Shown: positions 33,765-42,582 of the stretch, piece by piece
How the letters are laid out: each line of letters starts with the position of its first letter
Position numbering within the stretch: position 1 is the stretch's first letter
DNA from: Streptomyces sp. CB02959
Lineage (GTDB): Bacteria > Actinomycetota > Actinomycetes > Streptomycetales > Streptomycetaceae
Direction: 5' to 3'
Assembly: GCF_002803155.1 (NCBI RefSeq)
Contig: NZ_NNBP01000011.1
Coordinates: forward strand, 62,001 to 126,000
Length of the DNA: 64,000 bases
Notes under the pieces: model-generated
Told to the model about the DNA's origin: nothing
Databases searched by the model: none
Seen by the model: only the letters and a program-made list of their open reading frames with translations
Made by a program: the position numbers and the translations under genes

Positions 33765-35558
33765 ATGCCCGCAGCCCCTCGTCGTTCCGCCGGGACCGCA
33801 CCGGCCGCGCGACCCCGCGGCCACGGTGACGCCACCGCAGCCGTACTCCTCGGCGCACTCCGGCACAGCGCGACCGGAACCGTGGCGCTCTGCCTCTGCG
33901 CCCTGGCCGTCGCCGCCACCGCCCTCGCCCTGCCCGCCCAACTCGGCCACACCCTCGACCTGGTGCTGGTGGGCGCCCCGGCCGCGCCCGGCGCCCTCGC
34001 GCTGAGCGCCGCCCTGCTGGCCGCGGAGGTCCTCCTCGAAGCGCTGATCACCCACACCGGCGGCACCACCACCGCCCGCAGCACCGCCTGGCTGCGCCGC
34101 CGCGGCCTGGACCACCTGCTGTCCCTCGCGCCGCACCGGGCCGCCGACCGCTTCGCCCCCGGCGACCTGGTGACCCGCCTCACCGGCAACGCCGCGGAGG
34201 CCGGGACCGCGCCCGGCGCCGCGGCCGGGGGAGTGGCGGCCGTGCTCACCCCCCTCGGCGCCCTGCTCGCGCTGGCCCTCACCGACCCCTGGCTGGCCGC
34301 CGTGTTCGTCGCCGGACTCCCGCTGCTGGCCTGGCTGTTGCGGTCCTTCACCCGGGACTCCTCTGCCGCCGTGCGCCGCTACCAGCACGCGCAGGCCGAG
34401 CTCGCCGCCCGCCTCGTCGAGGCGCTCGGCGGGGCCCGGACCATCGCCGCCGCGGGAACCCTGCGGACCGAACACCGCCGGATCCTCGCCCCCCTGCCGC
34501 AACTCGGCGTACACGGACGGCAGATGTGGCGGGTCTACGGGAACGCCGTGGCCGGCAGCGCCTTCCTGGTCCCCCTGCTGACCACCGCGGTACTGGCCGT
34601 CGGCGGCATCCGGCTGGCCCACGGCGCCCTCACCGTCGGCGCACTCCTCGCCGCCACCCGCTACGCCACCCTCGCCGCCGGACTCGGCGGCGTGACCGGA
34701 CAGCTCAACACCCTGGTGCGCGGCCGGTCCGCGGCCCGGCGCCTGGGCGAACTCCTCGCCCTGCCCGCACTCGCCACCGGCTCCCGCCCCCTGCCCGCCG
34801 ACGGTCCCGGACGGCTCGAACTGCGTGCCGTCACCGTGATCCGCGACGGCGCACCCGCGTTGCGCGACGTGGACCTGGTGGTACCGGGCGGTACGACGAT
34901 GGCGGTGGTCGGTGCCTCGGGCGCCGGCAAGTCCCTGCTGGCGGCCGTCGCGGGACGACTCGTCGAACCCGACGCCGGGTGCGTCCTGCTGGACGGCGTC
35001 CCCCTCGAAACGGTCGACCCGCGCCGGCTGCGCCGAGAGGTCGGCTACGCCTTCGAACGGCCCGCGCTGTTCGGCGACACCCTCGGCGAGGCCATCGGCT
35101 TCGGCCCCGACGGACCGGCCGACGAACGCGACGTGGCGGCCGCGGCCCGCGCTGCCGATGCGGACGCCTTCATCCGGCTGCTGCCCCACGGATACCGCAC
35201 CCCGCCGGACCGGGCGCCGCTCTCCGGCGGCGAGCACCAACGCATCGGACTGGCCCGGGCGTTCGCCCGCGCCGGACGGCTGCTGGTCCTCGACGACGCC
35301 ACCTCCGGCCTGGACACCGTCACCGAACACCGGGTCGGCCGGGCCCTGCTGCACGGCGTACGGCCGGGCACCCGGCTGCTGATCACCCACCGGGTCGCCA
35401 CCGCGGCCCGCGCCGACCTGGTCGCCTGGATCGCGGACGGGCGGGTCCGGGCGGTCGCACCGCACGCCCGGCTCTGGCAGGACGCCGCATACCGGGCGGT
35501 CTTCGTCCCCGGCGCACCAGACGCCCCGGCCCCCGCGGCACCACGGGCCGCCCCGTGA
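33765..35558 (+). CDS. amfB: ABC transporter, permease-ATPase fusion (RamA/AmfB-type)
   Basis: Half-transporter of 597 residues: an N-terminal membrane domain with about six helices and a C-terminal ATPase. ATPase motifs are VVGASGAGKSLLAAV (Walker A), LSGGEHQRIGLARAFARAG (signature) and LLVLDDATSGLD (Walker B with Asp where many have Glu). The Walker B Glu is replaced by Asp, so this half may hydrolyse ATP poorly and act as the regulatory half of a heterodimer with the next gene. It should export the processed SapB-like peptide. The stop overlaps the next start (GTGA). Confidence 0.92.
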   Translation: MPAAPRRSAGTAPAARPRGHGDATAAVLLGALRHSATGTVALCLCALAVAATALALPAQLGHTLDLVLVGAPAAPGALALSAALLAAEVLLEALITHTGGTTTARSTAWLRRRGLDHLLSLAPHRAADRFAPGDLVTRLTGNAAEAGTAPGAAAGGVAAVLTPLGALLALALTDPWLAAVFVAGLPLLAWLLRSFTRDSSAAVRRYQHAQAELAARLVEALGGARTIAAAGTLRTEHRRILAPLPQLGVHGRQMWRVYGNAVAGSAFLVPLLTTAVLAVGGIRLAHGALTVGALLAATRYATLAAGLGGVTGQLNTLVRGRSAARRLGELLALPALATGSRPLPADGPGRLELRAVTVIRDGAPALRDVDLVVPGGTTMAVVGASGAGKSLLAAVAGRLVEPDAGCVLLDGVPLETVDPRRLRREVGYAFERPALFGDTLGEAIGFGPDGPADERDVAAAARAADADAFIRLLPHGYRTPPDRAPLSGGEHQRIGLARAFARAGRLLVLDDATSGLDTVTEHRVGRALLHGVRPGTRLLITHRVATAARADLVAWIADGRVRAVAPHARLWQDAAYRAVFVPGAPDAPAPAAPRAAP

Positions 35559-37318
35559 CGGCCCCCGTCCGCCGGCTGCTGCCCCGCGCCGTGCGCTTCC
35601 TACGGGCCCGGCCGCGGGCGCTCCTGGTGATGGCGGGCTGGTCCGTCCTGGAGTCCGGCCACACCTTCCTCAGCGGCTACGCCGTCGCGCACGCCCTCGA
35701 CGCGGGCTTCCTGGCCGGCCGGACCGGTACCGGCCTGGCCTGGCTGGCCGTCGCCGCGGTGGCCGTCGTCCTCGGCGGGACCGCGGGCCGCGGCGTCTTC
35801 CGGGGGCTGGCCGAGCTGGTCGAGCCGCTGCGCGACCGGCTGGTGCACGGCGTGGTCACCGCCGCGCTGGGCCGGGCGGTGGCGGACCCGTCCCGCCCGG
35901 CCGACAGCGCCGTGGTCTCCCGCCTGACCAACCAGACCGAACTGGCCCGGGACAGCTTCGCCGGCCTGGTGCTGGTGGCCCGCTCCTTCGTCTTCACGCT
36001 CGCCGGCGCCCTGTTCGGGCTGCTCTCACTCGCCCCGGAACTCCTGCTCGTCGTCGTACCGCCGCTCCTGGCCGGACTGGCCCTCTTCCTGGCCACCCTC
36101 GTCCCGATGGCCCGCCACCAACGGGCCTTCCTGCACGCCGACGAGGCCCTGGCCGCGCAGCTCGGCGCGGTGGCCACCGGACTGCGCGACGTGGTCGCCT
36201 GCGGGGCCCAGGACCGGACGGCGGCCCGCACGTACGCCCTGATCGAGGCCGAGGCCCGGACGGCACGCCGCCTGGCGCGCTGGACGGCCGCCCGCAGCCT
36301 CGCGCTCGGCATCGCCGGCCAGTTGCCCGTACTCCTGCTGCTGGCCGCCGCCCCCTGGCTGCTGCGGCGGCACCTCACCACCGGGGACGTCGTGGGCGCC
36401 CTCACCTACCTGACCCAGGCGCTGCAACCCGCCCTCCAGACCGTGATGCAGGCCCTCGGCTCCGCCGGCACCAGACTCCTGGTGGTCCTCGAACGGCTCA
36501 CCGGCGGGGCGCCGCCCGCCACGCCCCCAGCGCCACCGACCGTACGGGCGGCCCCGCCCGCCACCGGCCCCCGCGTGGAATTCCGCGCCACCACGTTCTC
36601 CTACGGCACCGGCGCCCAACCGGTCCTCCGCGACCTGGACCTCACCGTCGAACCGGGCGAACACCTCGTGGTCGTCGGACCGAGCGGAACCGGCAAGTCC
36701 ACCCTCACCGGACTCGCCGCCGGCCTGCTCACCCCCACGTCCGGCGAGGTGCGCATCGCCGGCCGGGCGCCGTCCGCGCCCGCCGCCACCGGCCCCGACC
36801 CGCACCGCGTCCTCATCCCGCAACAGGCGTACGTGTTCACCGGCACGGTCCGCGAGAACCTGCTGTACCTCTGCCCCGACGGCGCGCCGCCCCAGGCGGT
36901 CCAGGCATCCCTGGACGCCGTCGGCCTGGGCCCGCTCGTGGACCGGCTGGGCGGCCCGGACGCCCCACTCGACCCGGCCGCGCTGTCCCAGGGAGAGCGC
37001 CAACTGCTCGCGCTGGGCCGGGCCCACCTCTCCCCGGCCCCGCTGGTCCTCCTCGACGAGGCCACCTGCCACCTCGACCCGGCCGCCGAGGAACGCGCCG
37101 AACGCGCCTTCCGCGACCGCCCCGGCACCCTCGTGGTCGTCGCGCACCGGATCAGCTCCGCCCGGCGGGCCGATCGCATCCTGGTCCTGGACGGCCCGCA
37201 CACCGCCCTCGGCACGCACACCGAGCTCCTCCGGCGCTCACCGCTCTACCGCGACCTGGCCGGCGGATGGGATCCGCAGTGCCCGGAGCGGCCCCGGAGC
37301 GAGGCCGGCAGCCGTTGA
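35555..37318 (+). CDS. amfA: ABC transporter, permease-ATPase fusion (RamB/AmfA-type)
   Basis: Second half-transporter, 587 residues. The membrane domain has several long helices (LLVVVPPLLAGLALFLATLV). ATPase motifs are VVGPSGTGKSTLTGLA, LSQGERQLLALGRAHLSP and LVLLDEATCHLD with the catalytic Glu intact. It should form the active half of a heterodimer with the upstream protein. Its GTG start overlaps the upstream stop, so both are made together. The signature LSQGE departs from LSGGQ in the usual way for type I exporters. Confidence 0.92.
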   Translation: MTAPVRRLLPRAVRFLRARPRALLVMAGWSVLESGHTFLSGYAVAHALDAGFLAGRTGTGLAWLAVAAVAVVLGGTAGRGVFRGLAELVEPLRDRLVHGVVTAALGRAVADPSRPADSAVVSRLTNQTELARDSFAGLVLVARSFVFTLAGALFGLLSLAPELLLVVVPPLLAGLALFLATLVPMARHQRAFLHADEALAAQLGAVATGLRDVVACGAQDRTAARTYALIEAEARTARRLARWTAARSLALGIAGQLPVLLLLAAAPWLLRRHLTTGDVVGALTYLTQALQPALQTVMQALGSAGTRLLVVLERLTGGAPPATPPAPPTVRAAPPATGPRVEFRATTFSYGTGAQPVLRDLDLTVEPGEHLVVVGPSGTGKSTLTGLAAGLLTPTSGEVRIAGRAPSAPAATGPDPHRVLIPQQAYVFTGTVRENLLYLCPDGAPPQAVQASLDAVGLGPLVDRLGGPDAPLDPAALSQGERQLLALGRAHLSPAPLVLLDEATCHLDPAAEERAERAFRDRPGTLVVVAHRISSARRADRILVLDGPHTALGTHTELLRRSPLYRDLAGGWDPQCPERPRSEAGSR

Positions 37319-37342
37319 CGCGCGGACCGGGCGACCGGCGCC

Positions 37343-37930
37343 CTACACCCAGCCCGCCGCCTGGGAGATGCGGAGGGCGTCGACCCGGTTCCGGGCACCG
37401 GTCTTGCGGTTGATGGCCGCCATGTAATTGCGCACCGTCCCCTTGCTCAGATACAGCTCGCCCGCTATCTCCGGCACACCGGCCCCCTTCGCGAGCAGCC
37501 GCAGCACCGTCAACTCACGGGCGGTCAGCGGGATGTCGGCGGCGTGCAGCAGGTCGCGGGACAGTGAGTGGTCGAGGTAGCGCTCGCCCGCCGCGACCAG
37601 GCTCACCGCGTGCCGCAGGCGATCCGGTGACGCGTTCTTGTCCACGAACCCGCGGGCCTTCGCGGCCAGCGCCCGCTGCAGCACGCCCGGCCGGCAGGCG
37701 CTGGCGAGAACGAGCAGGGCGCAGTCCGGCCCGCCGGGCGGGGCGGCCGTCGGGATCGGGTCGACGCAGTCGCCGTCCACCACGCACACCTGCGGACGGA
37801 AGGACCGGGCCGCGCCGGACGCAGTGCTCCAGCAGGCGGCGACCGCCTCGATGTTCTCCTCGTCACGCAGCAGCGCGGCCAGCGCCGAGCGCAGCAGCCG
37901 TGTCTCATGAACCACCAGAACCCGGATCAC
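37343..37930 (-). CDS. amfR: RamR/AmfR-type response-regulator-like activator
   Basis: Protein of about 195 residues with a receiver-like domain and a LuxR-type helix-turn-helix (LTARELTVLRLLAKGAGVPE; LYLSKGTVRNYMAAINRKTG). The receiver is atypical: the first acidic pair is HE (VLVVHETRLLRSA), while an Asp remains in VCVVDGDCVDP and a Lys in FVDKNAS. This fits RamR, which activates the ram operon without a known partner kinase. The GTG at 37930 has AAGGGA six bases upstream. It converges with the transporter genes, ending about 24 bases after them. It should bind the promoter of the synthetase gene to start aerial growth. Confidence 0.9.
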   Translation of the reverse strand: MIRVLVVHETRLLRSALAALLRDEENIEAVAACWSTASGAARSFRPQVCVVDGDCVDPIPTAAPPGGPDCALLVLASACRPGVLQRALAAKARGFVDKNASPDRLRHAVSLVAAGERYLDHSLSRDLLHAADIPLTARELTVLRLLAKGAGVPEIAGELYLSKGTVRNYMAAINRKTGARNRVDALRISQAAGWV

Positions 37931-38421
37931 CTGTATCCCTTCGGGCCGGCCGACTCTGGATGCACGGCTGCGATTCTCACCGGCCGGGCCCGACGCCGGG
38001 CAGATTCCGGCCTGTCTGACCTGAACAGGCGCTTCACCACCGTATTGACGCACTGCCCAATACATGCCGGACATGGCGGGATCGCACAATGTCCCCCAGG
38101 CCGCCCGCCGTGATCCATCCGCCCCGCAGCCCGGCCACCCGTCGTGGCCACCGCGCACGGCCGACCGACCGCCGCCGGGCCGCGGCGCCTCCGCGGCCGC
38201 CCGGCGACATTTCCGTAGGAACCGCACAGTGCCCCCGGCGGCCCACGCCACCGCCCGGCGACGCATTCCTGCCACCCTCACCCCATCGGGCGGCCATGGC
38301 GTCCAAGTGGCCGAACTTCGTCACCGCGTCGGAGCAACGCGGCGTGATCTTCCGGGCGCTGCTTCGTTGGCGCGGTGATCCCGGCACTCGACCGGGACCA
38401 GGACAGGAAGGAAGTTCCGTG
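37931..38421. other. Intergenic region between amfR and a small secreted gene
   Basis: About 490 bases without a supported gene. It should hold the promoters of amfR and of the small secreted protein. The base composition is slightly more mixed near 38030-38060 (caccgtattgacgcactgcc), which may be a promoter. Developmental control of amfR would act here. Confidence 0.4.
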
Positions 38422-38694
38422 ATGGGTAAGGCAATGCGCGTGGCCGCTGGAACCGTCGGTGCCGGTGCGCTGCTGTTGTCGGTGGCAGGCACGGCCAACG
38501 CGGGCGGCGGCGACCGGTTCGACGAGCGCGTTCGCTGCGCACCCTCGTTCAGCTTCAGCCTGCTGCTCCCGCCGAGGGACGGTTGCCGCACGAACATCGG
38601 CATCGACGCCCGCAAGCGGATCGTCAAGGTCGTCCAGAGCGCCGGGGGCAGCATCTACGGCATCGACATTGACGGCCGAGGCGGTCGTCGCTGA
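38422..38694 (+). CDS. Small secreted protein with two cysteines
   Basis: Protein of about 90 residues. The first 27 form a clear signal peptide (VAAGTVGAGALLLSVAGTANAG with an AXA-type site). The mature part is about 60 residues with two Cys (RVRCAPSFSF and RDGCRTNIG) that can form one disulfide, followed by a basic C-terminus. No family recognised. GAAGG precedes the ATG by 10 bases; GTG 38419 is an alternative start. It ends in a strong terminator. It sits next to the aerial-hyphae peptide locus, so a surface role is possible but unproven. Confidence 0.72.
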   Translation: MGKAMRVAAGTVGAGALLLSVAGTANAGGGDRFDERVRCAPSFSFSLLLPPRDGCRTNIGIDARKRIVKVVQSAGGSIYGIDIDGRGGRR

Positions 38695-38704
38695 CACCAG
38701 CCCC

Positions 38705-38733
38705 GCACCCCGGAGCATGCCGCTCCGGGGTGC
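38705..38733 (+). terminator. Terminator hairpin of the small secreted gene
   Basis: GCACCCCGGAGC pairs perfectly with GCTCCGGGGTGC around a five-base loop, ten bases after the stop codon. Confidence 0.75.
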
Positions 38734-38797
38734 GGTCGTATCGGCCCCCGCCCTCACCGGGCCGGTCGCGGTGGCGGAAGCCGCACCCCGAAGCCGG

Positions 38798-39106
38798 TCA
38801 GCGCACGTGGGACCACAGGGCCGCCGTCAGCACCGCCGTCCACACCACGCCGATCGCGAGCGCGCCCACGACGGCCTTGGCGTCCGGAACGCGCAGCCCC
38901 CGCAGGACGCCCACCGAGCCGAAGGCGACGGTGCCCCCGCAGACCGTGCCGATCAGGAGCACCTCCCCGAAGCCGGGGTGCTCGCGGGCCAGGGTGTAGG
39001 CCAACGCGGCGACGAGAACGGTGGCGGCCGTTCCCAACAGGACGAAGAAGAGCCCGCCGAACAGCGGAGCAACGTCGATGGGCCGTTTGCCCTCCGTGCG
39101 CTCCAC
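38798..39106 (-). CDS. Small membrane protein of unknown function
   Basis: Protein of about 102 residues with three predicted helices: FFVLLGTAATVLVAALAYTL, LLIGTVCGGTVAFGSVGVL and AVVGALAIGVVWTAVLTAAL. A basic/acidic N-terminus (VERTEGKRP) precedes them. The GTG at 39106 has GGAG six bases upstream; GTG 39118 is also possible. I do not recognise the family. Just upstream on the same strand lies the broken start of a Ser/Thr kinase gene, so the small gene may be what remains of that locus. Confidence 0.55.
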   Translation of the reverse strand: MERTEGKRPIDVAPLFGGLFFVLLGTAATVLVAALAYTLAREHPGFGEVLLIGTVCGGTVAFGSVGVLRGLRVPDAKAVVGALAIGVVWTAVLTAALWSHVR

Positions 39107-39136
39107 CGCCCGCTCCACCGGCGCGACGCCCCCGCC

Positions 39137-39222
39137 GTCGCCCCGAGGCCGCCACTGCCGAGCACCTCCTCCAGCCGGTAGCGTCCCGCGATCACACGCC
39201 CCGGCTCGGCTCGCCCCACCAC
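39137..39222 (-). pseudogene. 5' remnant of a Ser/Thr protein kinase gene
   Basis: A minus-strand frame from GTG 39222 or 39219 reads VVGRAEPGRVIAGRYRLEEV, then LGSGGLG. This is the usual beginning of an actinobacterial Pkn kinase with its Gly-rich loop. After about 28 residues the sequence loses any kinase likeness and enters the leader of the small membrane gene. It is antiparallel to three kinase-like genes that start 270 bases away. Confidence 0.6.
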
Positions 39223-39489
39223 TGAAGCCCCCCATCCGCCCGTCGAGTGCAGCCGCACAGTACGCCACACCCGCCGCGCGCATGGGGTTTCCTTCCCCCC
39301 TTGCCTCCGGACCGGTCGGCCGCCGCCGGCCGGGCGCACGGCACGGGGTGCGCCGGTCGGAGCCCAGGGCTCGGCGGCCGGGGCGTGCACCATCGTCCCG
39401 GCCCCTGGACGCGGACCCGCGTGCCGCGCCCCACCGGGCCGTATATAGGCTCACGGCCGTAACACGCCTGACGGGGGAGAAACACCAGA
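39223..39489. promoter_or_regulatory. Intergenic region upstream of the kinase genes
   Basis: About 267 bases with the promoter of the three-gene kinase operon. GTATATAGGCT near 39450 is the only AT-richer spot and could be a -10 region about 40 bases before the GTG at 39490. Confidence 0.35.
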
Positions 39490-40362
39490 GTGGAGCAGTT
39501 GCGGCAGGACGATCCACCGCGGATCGGGGACTTCGTGACGTTGGCGCGCCTCGACGCGGGCGGCGGCCGGGGCGCACCCGAACGCCGCTACCTGGCTCGC
39601 AGCGCCGACGGCGGGCACACCGTCGTGGCGTGCCTGCCCGCACCCGGCAGCGACCGGGCGCGGTGGGCGGCCGAGGCACAGCAGGCGGCCCGCCTGACCC
39701 AGCCCGGGTTCTGGCCGGTCGCGCAGCTCGGGGGGACACCGGCCTTCCCCTGGTACACCAGCCCCTATCGGCCCGCGCTGCCGCTGCCGGCCGTGCTGGC
39801 CGCGTACGGCGGACCGCTGCCGGAACCGCTGGTCCGCACGCTCGGCGGCGCGCTGGCCGAAGCCCTGGCCTCGGCCCACGTCCTGGGCATCGTGCACGGC
39901 GGCGTGTGCCCGGCGGGCGTGCTGCTGACCGCCTGCGGGCCGCTCCTGGGCTGCTTCGGCGCGACCCGCGCCCAGCTCCTCGCCGAGACCTCGCCCGCAC
40001 CGGACACCGGTCTGGAGACCGGCTGCCTCGCTCCCGAACGGGCCGCGGGCGGCCCCGCGGACCGCGCCGGCGACGTCTACGCCCTGGGCGCCGTGCTGGC
40101 GTACGCGGCGACGGGGCACACCGTGCCGGAGCGGGACGAGATCCCCGCCGGCCTGCGCGACCTCATCTCCGCGTGCCGCTCGCGCGACCCGCAGGGCCGA
40201 CCCGAACCGGCAAGGGTGCTGGGGGAGTTGCTGCCGGGCGCGGCGTACGGCGGACTGGCCGGCGCCACCGAGCCGATGTCGCTGCCCGGCCGCGTCGTCG
40301 AGGCGCTGTCCCGTCAGTCGGCGGAGGTCCTCGCCGCCGCACTCCCCACCCACGAGCGCTGA
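39490..40362 (+). CDS. Pseudokinase related to Ser/Thr protein kinases
   Basis: Protein of 290 residues with the kinase fold outline but without catalytic residues. The N-terminal glycine loop is weak (LARLDAGGGRGAPERRY), there is no VAIK lysine in VVACLPAPG, the HRDLKPxN loop has become HGGVCPAGVLL, and the DFG motif is GCFGA. The C-lobe (RAGDVYALGAVLAYAATGH) and RP motif (DPQGRPEPARVL) are conserved. It has no membrane helix. The stop is four bases before the next kinase start, so it is likely a partner or scaffold that regulates the two active kinases. This interpretation is inferred from position and missing residues. Confidence 0.85.
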   Translation: MEQLRQDDPPRIGDFVTLARLDAGGGRGAPERRYLARSADGGHTVVACLPAPGSDRARWAAEAQQAARLTQPGFWPVAQLGGTPAFPWYTSPYRPALPLPAVLAAYGGPLPEPLVRTLGGALAEALASAHVLGIVHGGVCPAGVLLTACGPLLGCFGATRAQLLAETSPAPDTGLETGCLAPERAAGGPADRAGDVYALGAVLAYAATGHTVPERDEIPAGLRDLISACRSRDPQGRPEPARVLGELLPGAAYGGLAGATEPMSLPGRVVEALSRQSAEVLAAALPTHER

Positions 40363-40366
40363 GGCC

Positions 40367-42547
40367 ATGATCTCCCCACTTCTGCACGACGATCCGCACA
40401 CCGTCGGCCCGTTCCGGATCCTCGCCCGCCTCGGCGGGGGCGGCATGGGCACCGTCTACCTGGCCCGTTCGGCGGGTGGCCGCACGGTCGCGGTGAAGAC
40501 GCTGCACACCCGCCTCGCCTCGGACACCACGCTGCGCACCCGGTTCCGGCTGGAGGCGGACGCGGCACGCGTCATCGGCTCCGAGCACGGCGCGGTGGTC
40601 GTCGACGCCGATCCCCAGGCGCCTACCCCGTGGCTGGCGACGGAGTACGTCCTCGGCCCGCCGCTCGATGCCGCCGTCGAGGCGGGCGGGCCGCTGCCGG
40701 AGCCGGCCGTCCGCGCCCTGGGCGCCGCGCTCGCCGCCGGGTTGGAGCAGCTCCACCGCTCGGAGGTGGTGCACCGCGACCTGAAGCCGTCCAACGTGCT
40801 GGTGACGGCGCAGGGCCCGCGGATCATCGACTTCGGCATCGCCCGGGCCTTCGGCGACGAGCACCTCACCAGCGTCGGCAGTGCCGTGGGAACACCGGCG
40901 TTCATGTCGCCCGAGCAGGCGGCGGGCCTGGAACACGCGGCGGCGGGCGATGTGTTCGCGCTGGCGGGGGTGCTGGTCTTCGCCGCCACCGGCGTCGGCC
41001 CGTTCGGCGGCGGGGCCCCCACCGACCTGCTGTACCGCGTCCGGTTCGGCGAACCGGAGCTCGGCCGGGTCCCCGAGGCGCTGCGCCCCCTGCTCGCCCG
41101 CTGCCTGGCCAAGGATCCCGCGCTCCGCCCGTCCACCGCCGAGCTGCGGACCGCACTGATCGGTGCCGGTCACGCCCCGGCCGCACCCGGCGACTTCGCG
41201 GAGCTGCTGCCCGACGGGGTGCTGCGGGAGATCGCCCGGCGCAGCGACGAGGTGTGGCGCGAGCCCCCGCACCGCCTGCCGCCGCCGGCGCCCACGGAGG
41301 CGCCGCGGGCCGAGCCGGCCGCCGCGCCGGGGGTCTCCCGGCGGCGGCTGCTGACCGTGGCCGGCGGCGCCCTCCTGGGGGGCGGGCTCCTCGGTGGCGG
41401 GGGCTGGGCCCTGTTCGGAGACTCCGGCGGCGGTGGGGACGACACCCCGAAGAAGGACGCCGTCGAGCGGCCGAAGCCGCCTGCCGTGGTGTGGAGCGCC
41501 GCCCTGTGGTGCCCGGAGTCCGGCGGCGAGGTGATGCCGGTGGGCCGCAACCTGGCCATGCGCGCTGGCATCGTGCTGTGCGGCGTCAACGCCGAATCGG
41601 GCAGCGCGATGTGGCAGGCGAACATCGAGGAGACCTACCGGTCGGCGACCGACGGGACCCGGATCTACGCCCTGCGCGGGGCCGAGGACGGGGCGTCGCT
41701 GGCGGTGTGCGAGGTCGCGCAGACCGACGGGCAACTGGGCAAGCCCCTGGTGGAACTGTCCGCGTTCGCCGGCAAGGAGAAGTTCAACCAACTGCTGTGC
41801 GTGGCCGACGGCGTCGCCTACCTGGTGGCCAAGGCCGCCTCCGGCGGGCGCTGGTACCTGGTCGCGGCCGACCTGGGCACGGCCAAGGAACGCTGGCGCA
41901 GCCCGGTGGACGGGCCGCAGGCCGAGGGCACCCCGCCCGCGCTGTGCGGCACCGTGGCGGGGTCCCGGGTGGTGCTGTGCGGCGGCCCGGCGCAGGGCTC
42001 GAAGTTCCTCCGGCTGTCCGTGCACGACAAGGCCGACGGCCGCCAACTGTGGCACCTGTCCGAGACGTTCGCGGGCGCACCCCCGACCCGGCTGGTCGTC
42101 GACGACCGCAACATCTACACGGGCGCGGAGAGCCTCACCGCCCGCCGCCTGTCCGACGGCGGGCTGGCGTGGCTCTTCGGCATGGGGCGGGACACCGGCG
42201 GCAGCGCGGGGGAGGAGCGCCGCTACGGCGCGCCCGTCGTCCAGGACGGCGTCGTCTACTGCACCGAGGCGGACCGCGGACTGCTCGCCGTCGACGCCCT
42301 CTCCGGCACGCTCAACTGGCAGGAGAAGGGGCTGTCCGGCAGGAAGACCCTGCGGGATGTGGCCGTGGCGGTCGGCAAGCGGTACGCCTACTGCGCCGAC
42401 GACAAGGGCGTACGCGCCGTCGACCTCAAGGCCCACCAGGCCGTCTGGACCTACGAGGCCACCCCCGTCGTCCTGACCGCCGACGCCGAGACCAGCCACC
42501 TGTACGTCCGCCAGGAGAAGCGGACCGTCGCCCTCCCGCTCGCCTGA
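40367..42547 (+). CDS. Membrane Ser/Thr protein kinase with PQQ-type propeller (AfsK-like)
   Basis: Protein of 726 residues. The kinase domain (1-265) is complete: LGGGGMGTVYLA, VAVKTL, VVHRDLKPSNVLV, IIDFGIARAF and APE-like MSPEQAAG. A twin-arginine-like basic segment and membrane helix (RRRLLTVAGGALLGGGLLGG) follow near residue 325. The extracellular C-terminal 380 residues are a PQQ/PQQ-DH-like beta-propeller with repeated W-x-A/G blades (SAMWQANIEE, LNWQEKGLSG, AVWTYEATP). AfsK, which controls antibiotic formation and tip growth, has a similar kinase-plus-propeller layout. It is four bases after the pseudokinase and 35 before the next kinase. Confidence 0.93.
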   Translation: MISPLLHDDPHTVGPFRILARLGGGGMGTVYLARSAGGRTVAVKTLHTRLASDTTLRTRFRLEADAARVIGSEHGAVVVDADPQAPTPWLATEYVLGPPLDAAVEAGGPLPEPAVRALGAALAAGLEQLHRSEVVHRDLKPSNVLVTAQGPRIIDFGIARAFGDEHLTSVGSAVGTPAFMSPEQAAGLEHAAAGDVFALAGVLVFAATGVGPFGGGAPTDLLYRVRFGEPELGRVPEALRPLLARCLAKDPALRPSTAELRTALIGAGHAPAAPGDFAELLPDGVLREIARRSDEVWREPPHRLPPPAPTEAPRAEPAAAPGVSRRRLLTVAGGALLGGGLLGGGGWALFGDSGGGGDDTPKKDAVERPKPPAVVWSAALWCPESGGEVMPVGRNLAMRAGIVLCGVNAESGSAMWQANIEETYRSATDGTRIYALRGAEDGASLAVCEVAQTDGQLGKPLVELSAFAGKEKFNQLLCVADGVAYLVAKAASGGRWYLVAADLGTAKERWRSPVDGPQAEGTPPALCGTVAGSRVVLCGGPAQGSKFLRLSVHDKADGRQLWHLSETFAGAPPTRLVVDDRNIYTGAESLTARRLSDGGLAWLFGMGRDTGGSAGEERRYGAPVVQDGVVYCTEADRGLLAVDALSGTLNWQEKGLSGRKTLRDVAVAVGKRYAYCADDKGVRAVDLKAHQAVWTYEATPVVLTADAETSHLYVRQEKRTVALPLA

Positions 42548-42582
42548 CCCACCGCCCCTCACCATCCAGGAGACGACCACCC

